Source of the DNA: a virus
IMG/VR virus record: IMGVR_UViG_3300033153_004517
Span: 1 to 38,467 of that record
Length of the DNA: 38,467 nucleotides
Direction: 5' to 3' (one strand)
Shown: in pieces, positions 24,693 to 32,900 of the stretch
How positions within the stretch are numbered: the first letter of the stretch is position 1
Layout: each line of letters begins with the position of its first letter
Translations under genes and position numbers: made by a program
Notes under the pieces: generated by a model
What the model saw: the letters and a program-made list of their open reading frames with translations, nothing else
Told to the model about the DNA's origin: nothing
Databases searched by the model: none

Positions 24693-26630
24693 TTACTCGT
24701 GTAATTTTAATTTATTATCTTTAAGTATAAATGTATTACCATTTATCTTGATTTTATCTTTTTCTTTTAAATTATACTCTTGTATCATTTTTTCTGTATC
24801 GTAAACTTGGTTTATACTATCTTCTATATATGTAGCTTCTTCACCATCGTTTGATGTTTCTTGTTTAAGGGAGTCGCTATCGAAGTCATCACCACCAGCT
24901 TCGGTTGCTTCCATTCCTTCTTCACCGAATTCGCCGCCTTCTTCACCGAATTCACCTTCCATTCCTTCACCACCGAAGTCACCACCGAAGTCACCACCTC
25001 CTCCACCACCGAATTCGCCACCAGCACCTCCTCCGCCACCGAAGTCAGCACCTCCTCCGCCACCGAATTCGCCACCTTCTTTATCTTTAGCAAAATCGAT
25101 ATCTTTCATTCTGAATGTGTCTCTTTCTTTGTTCATTTCATCCCACTCTTCACGAGTAAATTTAAGAACATTTCTAATTGCCCAATCTTTAGTAAAGAAA
25201 CCTTCTTCGATAAATGGTTGAACTCTTTCAAGAATAGTCATTTTTTGGTCAAGGATATAAAATTCCTTCATAGTTTCATAATAATTATCAGAATCCCATA
25301 TAAAATCTATTTTATTCTTCACTTTATACCAATCAGTCATTGTAAGTTCTTTCTTGGCAATCATATCTCTTTTAATACATTCATAGAATAGCTTTTCAAA
25401 GTTTCTTCTATAATTTCTAACTTTTTTACTGAAATTTAATTCTTCACGAAGAATATTTGGGTCAGATGCAGATGAAAATCTTACTTCTGCTGAATCATCA
25501 GCTGACCTTCTTCTACTCTTAGGAATACCAAAAGCACCATAAACCTGCTTAATAAAGTGGTCAAGGTCTTTAAGGTCACCTAAATCCATATTACCACCTG
25601 AAACGGTTGTTATATCTGAACCTTGCCCATCACTATTTCTTGGAAACCAAAAGTTTTCACCAATTACACGAACTTGTTTTTGGTCGTCAATTTCACCAGT
25701 ACTTGTATTATAATACTTCTTCTGTTCATATAGTCTTTTTAAACGGGCAACGTAAGCTTCTGCCTTATCTTTAGTCATCTTACCAGTATCTATATGAAAC
25801 ACACGAGAATCTGCACCATGTGTTAATCTATACATAATAAGGTTATCTTCAATTAAATGAAGTTGGTTAATACTACGCATAGCGTAATATATTGGAGATA
25901 TATACATCATCTTAGCACTATCCCAAATCCCACTATTAATTACAACAATTTGTTCTTCTTGAAGTTCTTCAACGTTATCAAATCTTTGGTCAGCAGGTAT
26001 AAGTAAATCCATATTATTAATATTGTTTCTATACTCTTCACCTTCTGCCATATTATAACGCCATACAAATCTTTTGTTATCAATCTGATATATTTTTCTT
26101 AAAGAAAAAGGTGCTAATTGGTCAATTCTTGCAACACCATTAGTAAGTTTTTTATTATCATACACAATTTCAAATGGCAACATACCATCTATAAAAAATT
26201 GTGTAAATAAAACATCTGCTTTTTGTTCATATTCCAAAAGTTCTTTTACTTTTATAAATGATTCTTCAATTTTTTCTGCGATTTCTTCACCATAAGTATC
26301 CGCAACTTTAGCTGTATCAATTTTAGTAACTTCATCTTCTAATACTACAGCATCGTTTACAATTTCATCAATACATTCTGCTGGTATTGGGTGCATTGCT
26401 AATTGTCGCCATCTTCTAATAAGTCTATCACCTGTTAGACCTGTTTCGGCATCCATACCAAACATATCGAAATTCATACCAGTAGCGCGACTATCCTCTA
26501 CCGCAAATGTCATTTCTTTTCTTGTTGGATGGTAAATACTAACACTATAGTTAGGATTTCCTACATCCTTCGATGGAAAGAAATTCCTTTTTAGGTTCTC
26601 CATTAATGTTGGTTTTTTATCTTTCGGCAT
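24693..26630 (-). CDS. gp20: Portal vertex protein, gp20-like
   Basis: 645 residues (T4 gp20 has 524). Portal features: RWRQLAMHPIPAECIDEIVN with the IDEIVN signature near residue 100, QLAPFSLRKIYQ, a stem region, and VYGAFGIPKSRR near residue 390. The dodecameric portal nucleates head assembly and passes DNA. The C-terminal region (about 515-585) is a Gly-rich run of GGEFGGGG and GGDFGG units followed by GEEGGEFGEEG, absent from T4. After it comes an ordinary segment ending in NGNTFILKDNKLKLHE. Adjacent to the gp4-like gene upstream and the fibre gene downstream. Confidence 0.92.
   Translation of the reverse strand: MPKDKKPTLMENLKRNFFPSKDVGNPNYSVSIYHPTRKEMTFAVEDSRATGMNFDMFGMDAETGLTGDRLIRRWRQLAMHPIPAECIDEIVNDAVVLEDEVTKIDTAKVADTYGEEIAEKIEESFIKVKELLEYEQKADVLFTQFFIDGMLPFEIVYDNKKLTNGVARIDQLAPFSLRKIYQIDNKRFVWRYNMAEGEEYRNNINNMDLLIPADQRFDNVEELQEEQIVVINSGIWDSAKMMYISPIYYAMRSINQLHLIEDNLIMYRLTHGADSRVFHIDTGKMTKDKAEAYVARLKRLYEQKKYYNTSTGEIDDQKQVRVIGENFWFPRNSDGQGSDITTVSGGNMDLGDLKDLDHFIKQVYGAFGIPKSRRRSADDSAEVRFSSASDPNILREELNFSKKVRNYRRNFEKLFYECIKRDMIAKKELTMTDWYKVKNKIDFIWDSDNYYETMKEFYILDQKMTILERVQPFIEEGFFTKDWAIRNVLKFTREEWDEMNKERDTFRMKDIDFAKDKEGGEFGGGGGADFGGGGGAGGEFGGGGGGDFGGDFGGEGMEGEFGEEGGEFGEEGMEATEAGGDDFDSDSLKQETSNDGEEATYIEDSINQVYDTEKMIQEYNLKEKDKIKINGNTFILKDNKLKLHE
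24900..25075. repeat. Gly-rich portal tail repeat
   Basis: Short imperfect DNA repeats such as ccgaattcgccacc and ccgaagtcaccacc, which encode the GGEFGG/GGDFGG units. Slippage-prone, so length may vary between isolates. Confidence 0.75.
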
Positions 26631-26632
26631 TT

Positions 26633-27292
26633 TTATCTCCTATTTAATAGTTCAGGTACTGGTTTTCTAATAATTTTCTTTAAACTTCTATATTTATTGA
26701 ATATATTAGTAAAATCATCCTCTGGAACTCTTACAACGCTACCAATTCTATTTAAATAATATTTTCGTATCGCCTGCATTGCGGGTTTAAGTTGTCTAAT
26801 GTTTTTAATTTCTTTATATATTAATAGAGGTAATTCTTTTCCTTTACCTCTTGCTTGTAAATCTTCATACGTAGTTTTTATATAAGTCCAAAAAGCATAT
26901 CTATAATGTCTTGGAATCCAATGTAAATTCACACCTAATATCATTCTACCATATTTTCCCTTTTCCATACCCAACATGATTACAAGGGGTTTAATATCCC
27001 ATATATGTGGTTTTGATACAGGGTGTTTATATGTAAAATGAAAAATACCGTGTGGGTCAAATCTTTTAGAACCAGGTGTTTCTTTCTTTTCTTTAAGTTG
27101 TACCCCTTTTGCTTTTAATCTTTTCTCTTTAGCTGCTTTATATCTTAGTAATATTTGGTTTCTTTGTTTTACTAATTTTCTGATAGCAACTTCTACTTGG
27201 TCACGAGTTCTATATTTCGTTCCAAACTTTCTATTTAAAGCGGATTGTTGTACACTAGATATTGATTTTTTATCTTTAGCCAATTTCGTCAA
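26633..27292 (-). CDS. Conserved-looking phage protein with LGVNLHWIP motif, unknown
   Basis: 219 residues. Basic N-terminal half (KRNQILLRYKAAKEKRLKAK) followed by FDPHGIFHFTYKH, IWDIKPLVIMLG and MILGVNLHWIPRHYRYAFW. The combination 'YxYxxK...W/YDxxPLVxxLG...LGxNLHYLP' is familiar from structural or DNA-end proteins of T4-like phages, but I cannot name the family with confidence. It lies between the metalloprotease-like gene and the portal, overlapping the former by 17 bases, so a head-assembly role is likely. AGGAG Shine-Dalgarno for the following portal gene lies in its last codons. Confidence 0.7.
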   Translation of the reverse strand: MTKLAKDKKSISSVQQSALNRKFGTKYRTRDQVEVAIRKLVKQRNQILLRYKAAKEKRLKAKGVQLKEKKETPGSKRFDPHGIFHFTYKHPVSKPHIWDIKPLVIMLGMEKGKYGRMILGVNLHWIPRHYRYAFWTYIKTTYEDLQARGKGKELPLLIYKEIKNIRQLKPAMQAIRKYYLNRIGSVVRVPEDDFTNIFNKYRSLKKIIRKPVPELLNRR

Positions 27293-28331
27293 ATCCGTTT
27301 TGTAATGATTTTAAAATTTTAGGATATTTTTTATCATAACCTTTATCGAAAAAACTCTTTTTAAGTTTTTTAAGAATACTTATCATAGTAAAACTTCTAA
27401 AATATTCTATAATTTTTGGGTGGAACAGATTTCTTGCATTATCAGCATAAAACATATAACCATCTTCTTCAACCCCATCATTCATTATACGGTGAATATA
27501 CTGTAAATATCTTTTATATTCTGCAAATGAAAGACCAAAATCTACCATAGTTTTTAACACTTTTCTTTTCTTAAATGCCCCCAAGTACGCATAATTTTTA
27601 CCAAATAATTTATAAGCAGCATCATAGGATTTCCTTTTTATATGTTGGAAATATTCTATTAATCTTGCTTCGTGCTCCATTGGAGATTTCATATGTGTCT
27701 TAGTTCTGTAATAATTTCTAGCATCACCATATTTACTTTTAATATTGTCAGGTAGTTTATCAAATTCTGTTTCGTTTCTTTTTGCATCCCATTTCATACC
27801 ACCATGCTTAATTTGAGAAATATGTGTAATTTCATGTGCAACCGCAGCTAAAATATTATCAAATGTTTTAGGTCTATCCATTGGTTTTATGGTTGCATTT
27901 TCTACAAAATCAGCAAAACTTTTATCCCTGAATATAGATGGAAAAACTATAATAGCTTGTTGCATTTTCGGGTTCATCATTTCTTTTTGAAAATTACTCC
28001 ATGCTTTTTTACTTCCATAACGTCTGTAACCCTTTCCTTTATACGATATAAGTTCTAATATACCTATATGTAACTGTCTATTGATTGGGTCTGCGAATGA
28101 TTGCATTCTTCTAAGAAACGGATAAAAATATATAGTAATATCCATATCATCATCAATTTTTATAATGGTTCTTCTTCTAAAGCCCATTTTATCAAGACCT
28201 TTTTCAGTAGGTGTTTGCCCATCTATAGCCATTAATTTACCCCTACAATGATATAGTATGGTGTCCAACATATCTTTATAGTTAGAAAAGCCTTCTAGTA
28301 TGAAAGCAAAATCTTCAAATAATTTCTTCAT
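27276..28331 (-). CDS. HExxH zinc metalloprotease-like protein
   Basis: 351 residues from the ATG at 28331, which overlaps the TGA of the gp4-like gene (ATGA) and has AAGGA upstream; an in-frame ATG ten codons earlier is less likely. Residues 166-170 are HEITH in AAVAHEITHISQIKHGG, the HExxH zinc motif, and a Glu 51 residues further on in SPMEHEARLIEYF (Glu221) can be the third ligand, as in gluzincins. The rest (ITIYFYPFLRRM, RQLHIGILELISYKG) resembles no T4 protein I know. Position between head-completion and portal genes suggests a virion-assembly protease or a non-catalytic structural protein. Confidence 0.7.
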   Translation of the reverse strand: MKKLFEDFAFILEGFSNYKDMLDTILYHCRGKLMAIDGQTPTEKGLDKMGFRRRTIIKIDDDMDITIYFYPFLRRMQSFADPINRQLHIGILELISYKGKGYRRYGSKKAWSNFQKEMMNPKMQQAIIVFPSIFRDKSFADFVENATIKPMDRPKTFDNILAAVAHEITHISQIKHGGMKWDAKRNETEFDKLPDNIKSKYGDARNYYRTKTHMKSPMEHEARLIEYFQHIKRKSYDAAYKLFGKNYAYLGAFKKRKVLKTMVDFGLSFAEYKRYLQYIHRIMNDGVEEDGYMFYADNARNLFHPKIIEYFRSFTMISILKKLKKSFFDKGYDKKYPKILKSLQNGFDEIG

Positions 28332-28879
28332 ATTTTTAGTTCCTTTTTTATAATTTCCCAATCGAATATTTCATCTTCTGTAAGTAACATAAAACGAATG
28401 TTTCTAGTGTGACGTTTTCGTATATTTTCAATTACTTTACCAGCGGCATCCCACTTACTTATATTTATAAACCAACGAATTTTTTCGTTTATAAAATTCT
28501 TTTTTCCTTTTTCAGTTTTCCTTTTTCCTAATTTTGGTTGATATATTTGTTTCTTAGGTTTAATTTCCCCTAATACTTCTTCTATATTTCCTTGTTTATT
28601 TCTAATTTTAATATAAATATCTGGATAATAATTTCTTTTACTCATTCCTGTCATAGTACCATATTTATTGAATGTGGGTTTCATATATGGTATTGCAATA
28701 TTTTCAGAATTCCATTCTAATATATTTTTATTATTATCAAATTTTTTAAAATAATCAATTTCTAAACCACTTCTTGCGGTTACTTTTTTATCTTCTCTTA
28801 TATATTTTTCGGGGTTTTTAAGATATGAATAATAATTCTCACACTTATAAAATCCTCCATCCTTAACGATTTTACTCAT
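28328..28879 (-). CDS. gp4: Head completion nuclease, gp4-like
   Basis: 183 residues from the ATG at 28879 (a TTG one codon earlier is not needed; GAGGATATTG precedes the ATG). A PD-(D/E)xK nuclease of the TnsA-like type: TARSGLEIDYFKKFD with the N-terminal Glu, ILEWNSENIAIPYMKP, KRNYYPDIYIKI with the Asp, and EVLGEIKPKKQI with the Glu-x-Lys. This order matches T4 gp4 (also called gp50), which processes DNA ends before tail joining. The start overlaps the stop of the tail-tube gene. Confidence 0.87.
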   Translation of the reverse strand: MSKIVKDGGFYKCENYYSYLKNPEKYIREDKKVTARSGLEIDYFKKFDNNKNILEWNSENIAIPYMKPTFNKYGTMTGMSKRNYYPDIYIKIRNKQGNIEEVLGEIKPKKQIYQPKLGKRKTEKGKKNFINEKIRWFINISKWDAAGKVIENIRKRHTRNIRFMLLTEDEIFDWEIIKKELKI

Positions 28880-29354
28880 CAATATCCTCTATATAACAAT
28901 AACTGAATGCGACATTAGTAGAAAATGTTTTAACATCGTCATCTTCTATTTTTAAATCATAACTTGATAAATCTTTAATATAGCAATCTTTATATACTAC
29001 TTTCTTAAAAGGATTTCCTTTATTTGTTAGTAAATACAAAATTCCATCAAATGAAGGAGTTTCAATATCTGTATATATTCTATCTGCTCTCATTGTTGTT
29101 TGTGTTAAAAACTCGAAAAGTGTTGTCCAAATTTCTAACCCTTCGTCACTTAAAATGGTTAATGGTAATTCTTCAAATGTTAACAAATCGCCAGGTTTGG
29201 GATAAGATAAACTCGGAGCATTAACCGTATTCATTTCGATTGATACACCAGGTAATTTGGCATCAATCACATAAAATTCGACATCTTCTAAATCATTATG
29301 TAGTTTGAACATAAACGATGAAGATTTACTTTTATTAATTGGATTAAACGGCAT
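28872..29354 (-). CDS. gp19: Tail tube protein, gp19-like
   Basis: 160 residues (T4 gp19 has 163). Pattern fits tube proteins: SSFMFKLHNDLEDVEFYVID at the start, KLPGVSIEMNTV, FEELPLTILSDEG and a later strand KKVVYKDCYIKDLSSYDLKI, the beta-sandwich order of T4 gp19. A tail-terminal or gp54-like relative cannot be excluded since the fold is shared. It has its own late promoter, with AGGAATA as Shine-Dalgarno, and opens the long morphogenesis operon running to the portal and fibre. Confidence 0.75.
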   Translation of the reverse strand: MPFNPINKSKSSSFMFKLHNDLEDVEFYVIDAKLPGVSIEMNTVNAPSLSYPKPGDLLTFEELPLTILSDEGLEIWTTLFEFLTQTTMRADRIYTDIETPSFDGILYLLTNKGNPFKKVVYKDCYIKDLSSYDLKIEDDDVKTFSTNVAFSYCYIEDIDE

Positions 29355-29360
29355 ATTAGT

Positions 29361-29395
29361 TATTCCTATTTACTATTATTTATAAAAAAGGAATA
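29361..29395 (-). promoter_or_regulatory. Inverted repeat that could hide the gp19 Shine-Dalgarno in read-through RNA
   Basis: TATTCCT (29395-29389) is the exact complement of AGGAATA (29367-29361), the Shine-Dalgarno region. The late motif lies in the loop, so only transcripts coming from upstream would carry both arms. Confidence 0.45.
29377..29384 (-). promoter_or_regulatory. Late promoter for the gp19-gp4-gp20 operon
   Basis: Minus-strand TATAAATAATAGTAAATAGG, 23 bases before the ATG, leaving a leader of about 18 bases with AGGAATA. Confidence 0.8.
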
Positions 29396-29405
29396 TAAAT
29401 AATGC

Positions 29406-29906
29406 CTATTCCATATCTTTCTTGCTTAATTTTGTTTTTGTTATTTTATTAAAACTTTCTATCATTTTATAATAATCTCTAATTTCTTGTAATTCTTCTT
29501 TAGAAATTAATTTTAAATATTTCTGAGCTACTTCAATATTAACATTAAAATAGTCTGTAATCATAGAAATATCAGGATTCTTTTTTAATAGTTTTGATGA
29601 TAACAACTGCCATATTTCTTTACTTGTATACTTTGGTCTACAATCATCGCTATTATACGACATTTTAGCCCTATATGCACTTCTTATCATTTTAAAATGC
29701 ATCAGTCGTGAAAAACCTTCTTTGTTGGACATATTTGCTAGTTGTAATAATTCTTCAACATTTGAAAAAAATCTATTTATCATAAATTTATCATAGGTGT
29801 TGATATTATCTAAAATTTCGTGTTCTGGTGCTTGTATACCACCATTTATAATCTGAACCCACCATAATAATGAGTACTTCTCTATTTCTCTCTTTTTCTT
29901 AGCCAT
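29406..29906 (-). CDS. gp62: Sliding-clamp loader small subunit, gp62-like
   Basis: 166 residues (T4 gp62 has 187). The pattern matches T4-group gp62: YDKFMINRFFSNVEELLQLA near residue 40 (family form 'FIVNRALS...'), then RAKMSYNSDDCRPKYTS, ISMITDYFNVNIEVAQKYLK and LISKEELQEIRDYY at the C-terminus. gp62 pairs with the gp44 ATPase to load the gp45 clamp on DNA; those genes are not in this window. The sequence is short and divergent, so the call rests on this pattern. It is early: a sigma70-type promoter at 29933-29961 precedes it. Confidence 0.75.
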   Translation of the reverse strand: MAKKKREIEKYSLLWWVQIINGGIQAPEHEILDNINTYDKFMINRFFSNVEELLQLANMSNKEGFSRLMHFKMIRSAYRAKMSYNSDDCRPKYTSKEIWQLLSSKLLKKNPDISMITDYFNVNIEVAQKYLKLISKEELQEIRDYYKMIESFNKITKTKLSKKDME

Positions 29907-29932
29907 ATAACTCCTAAAAATGCTTTACATAT

Positions 29933-29961
29933 AATATACGAAAAAAGGCTTGATTTGTCAA
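29933..29961 (-). promoter_or_regulatory. Early sigma70-type promoter fused with a terminator
   Basis: TTGACA (29961-29956), 17-base spacer, TATATT (29938-29933). The -35 box spans the loop and stem of the hairpin at 29943-29968, and the spacer contains its T-tract. Confidence 0.8.
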
Positions 29962-29968
29962 GCCTTTT
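29943..29968 (-). terminator. Rho-independent terminator of the repeat-protein gene
   Basis: An 11-bp stem AAAAGGCTTGA/TCAAGCCTTTT with a 4-base loop and TTTTTT tract, 20 bases after the stop. Confidence 0.85.
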
Positions 29969-29989
29969 CTCAATTATTTTCAATATGTT

Positions 29990-32900
29990 TTATGCTTCGG
30001 GTTCATCATCCCAAATAGTTTCAATATTGTAAGCTGCTGTATTAAAATCTACATTTGTAATTTTAACAATATTAGGATTATAAGTATCACAATCCACAGT
30101 TAAAACAAATGAAGTTCTAGTCGCATCGCCCACTCCAATAACACCACCTGGGTTATTAACTGTAACATCGGCATCAAGCTCATCATCTGTGTGAAATTCA
30201 ACTGGCGTCACCGCTGTAACGTCTAATGTTTCATCTATAAGTAACCAGCTTTCCTCAACAACAATTTGTGTATCCGCATCTCCATTTTCAGATGTAATGG
30301 CAGAAATTGTAAATGGATAATCGCTACCGTTATAAGCAATATTATCAACTAATTCTTCCATATAGAATACATCACCATCACCAAATTCTTTAATGTCATC
30401 AGTTAAATATTCAGCACCAACAATATATATAGTTGGTAAACCACTTGTTGCTGTTGAAGTACCGCTATCGTCTTCTGTGTATGTATAAGTACCTTCATAT
30501 GATAATGTCATTCCCGCAACACCCTGTGGGTCAGTATCTTCTGTTAAATCCCACGCGTGTGCTGTTGCATCTAAGATTATAACAGTATCACCAGCTACAT
30601 CAGTATCGTAATTCCAAGAACTTACAGCATAAGTACCTGCATCATCACCATTATCAATAGTCACATAATCGTCAGATGTAAATACACCAACTCCACTACC
30701 AACCCAATATCCGTTTATAACAATTCTATCAACATCTACAGTTACTGCACCTGTAGTCGCCGCCCCTGCACCTACTACATAGTCAACAGTTTTAGATTTA
30801 TTTACAAATGTCATATTATCTGATAATCCGTAAGGATAAGTAGTTGTAATGTCTGTGCCTGTTATCACAAGAGTCATATCACCACCAGCTTCTGCAGCAC
30901 TTGTTAAAACTTGGTCTGCAAGTAATAAAATATTATCACCTACTTCCGTAGAATAAATATCTACAGTATCACCTGCTTCAAAATATGGTAATACTATAGT
31001 TAAATCACTATCAGTCCAAACAATAGATTCTGTATTTTTAGCTGATACATAACTTGTAACATCATTACTACCAACAGTACAAACTATCGTATTTCCTGTA
31101 TTTGTGATGGTCACAGCAGTATCAGGGTCACCATCAGGTAAACTTGCTTCTGTTGTTAAATTTTCGTCTATCCATATTGTAGTAGCACCAGCACCAAATG
31201 TAACAGCGCCAACATCATCAGTAATATTTTTAGCCCCATCATTTGTAGTTCCTGTAGTATTTGCTAAAGTTATAACTTCATTTTGTGCTAAGTATGTTGT
31301 TAAATCTTCACCTGTCCATACTATCTTAGCATAACTTGTAATTACATATGAAGAAGTTGCACTTGAGTTTGTGAATGTTACAGTATCTAATATTTTTATA
31401 TATTCGTCACCACTTAATGTTTCATCAACAAGAACTTTCGGTGTTTCTGTGAATGAAATTGTTGTTGTACCACCAGCTTCACTAATAACGGCAACCACAT
31501 AATCACCATCATTAGATTCAGACCCAGATATTGTTAAAGTATCTGTTGCTATTATATATCCATCTGAATCAGGCGTTGCACCTGTTATTTCTAAATAAGC
31601 ATCAACTTGTGTTATTGCCGTATCAGCAGCACTTTCCCAAATAAAATCATTCGTTACTTCAAATGTTTCATCCACACCACTTAATGTTTCATCATAAAGT
31701 GTTGAAGCGATTGTAATATACATTATAAATTTTAAATCAGGAACATTAATATCTACTGCGTCTACAACATGAGCCCCATTATTAGTATCAGTACCACCAC
31801 CTAAAGTAGTAGAACCGTTAGCCATAGTAACTGTAAGTTCTTCTGGGTAATCGAAATATGTAGCAAGTACATCCATTTCATCGGTAGATGCACATTGTAT
31901 TACTATTCTTTGTGTACCACCACTTATAATTTCAGAAGTAGCTACAGAATTTGTAAATGTAATTGTTCTATCGGGGGCTATGATACTCGCGCCTTCTAAA
32001 TCGGCTATAGTAGCAATTGCTTCTTCAACTAATATAGTAGTATCAGTACCATCATCAGATATAGTTTCAATAGTTATATCTATATCAGTTTCGCCATCTC
32101 TTCTAATAATTAAATCGTTCATTGTTGTAATATTCGCATACTTTTCACCTGTAACAGCATGATTTGTATCTAATGCGTTATCGTGAATTACTAAAGTACT
32201 TTTTGCCCTTACAATTGTATCTAAATTTGTAAAATCATACTTCTTATATGTACTACCAATTACTTCATCAGTACCATCAAATACATCATCAACACTACAT
32301 TGATTAGAATTATCAGTTGTAATTACTGTATCTGTACCATCGCTTGAAATTGTTCTAACAACATATGAACCATCGCTTGTATCTGTGGTTGCTAAAGTGA
32401 ATGTGTCACCAACTTCTAATATATTTGTAAGGTCTTCGTCTTCCCAAGTTAAAGTTGAAACTTTTTCTATAATTTCTGAGCTATCACTTGCATTTGTAAA
32501 TACAACATCATCAGTAGTTTCGATTTTATCCCCTGCGGTATCATTAGTTACTGCATCACTAGGTATAGCTTCAACAGTTGTAATAATTATAGTATTTGCT
32601 TGTGATGTGTCAATTTCTGAAATTTCGTATGTACCATCATTTGTAGCATCACCAGGACCAGTTAAAGTTATATCATCACCAACTATAAGATAAGCAAGTA
32701 TTTCGGGAACATCGCCTGTATAATTAATTTCAATATCATTTCTATCAGCATACATAACCACGCTTGTAGCATCGTATGAAATATCATTAGCTTCTGTCGT
32801 AATCGTAACATTACCATCATCAGCAAAAGTATCCGCTACCATATCGCCAGCTATAGTTGTATTATGAATTCTAATTTCTGTATCTGTGGCATCATCAGAA

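Noticed and set aside
29406-29906. Small terminase subunit (gp16) as identity of the 166-residue protein
   Set aside because: Position before tail and head genes suggested it, but the FMINRFFSN and C-terminal YFNVNIEVAQKYLK patterns fit the gp62 clamp-loader subunit better, and its promoter is of the early type.
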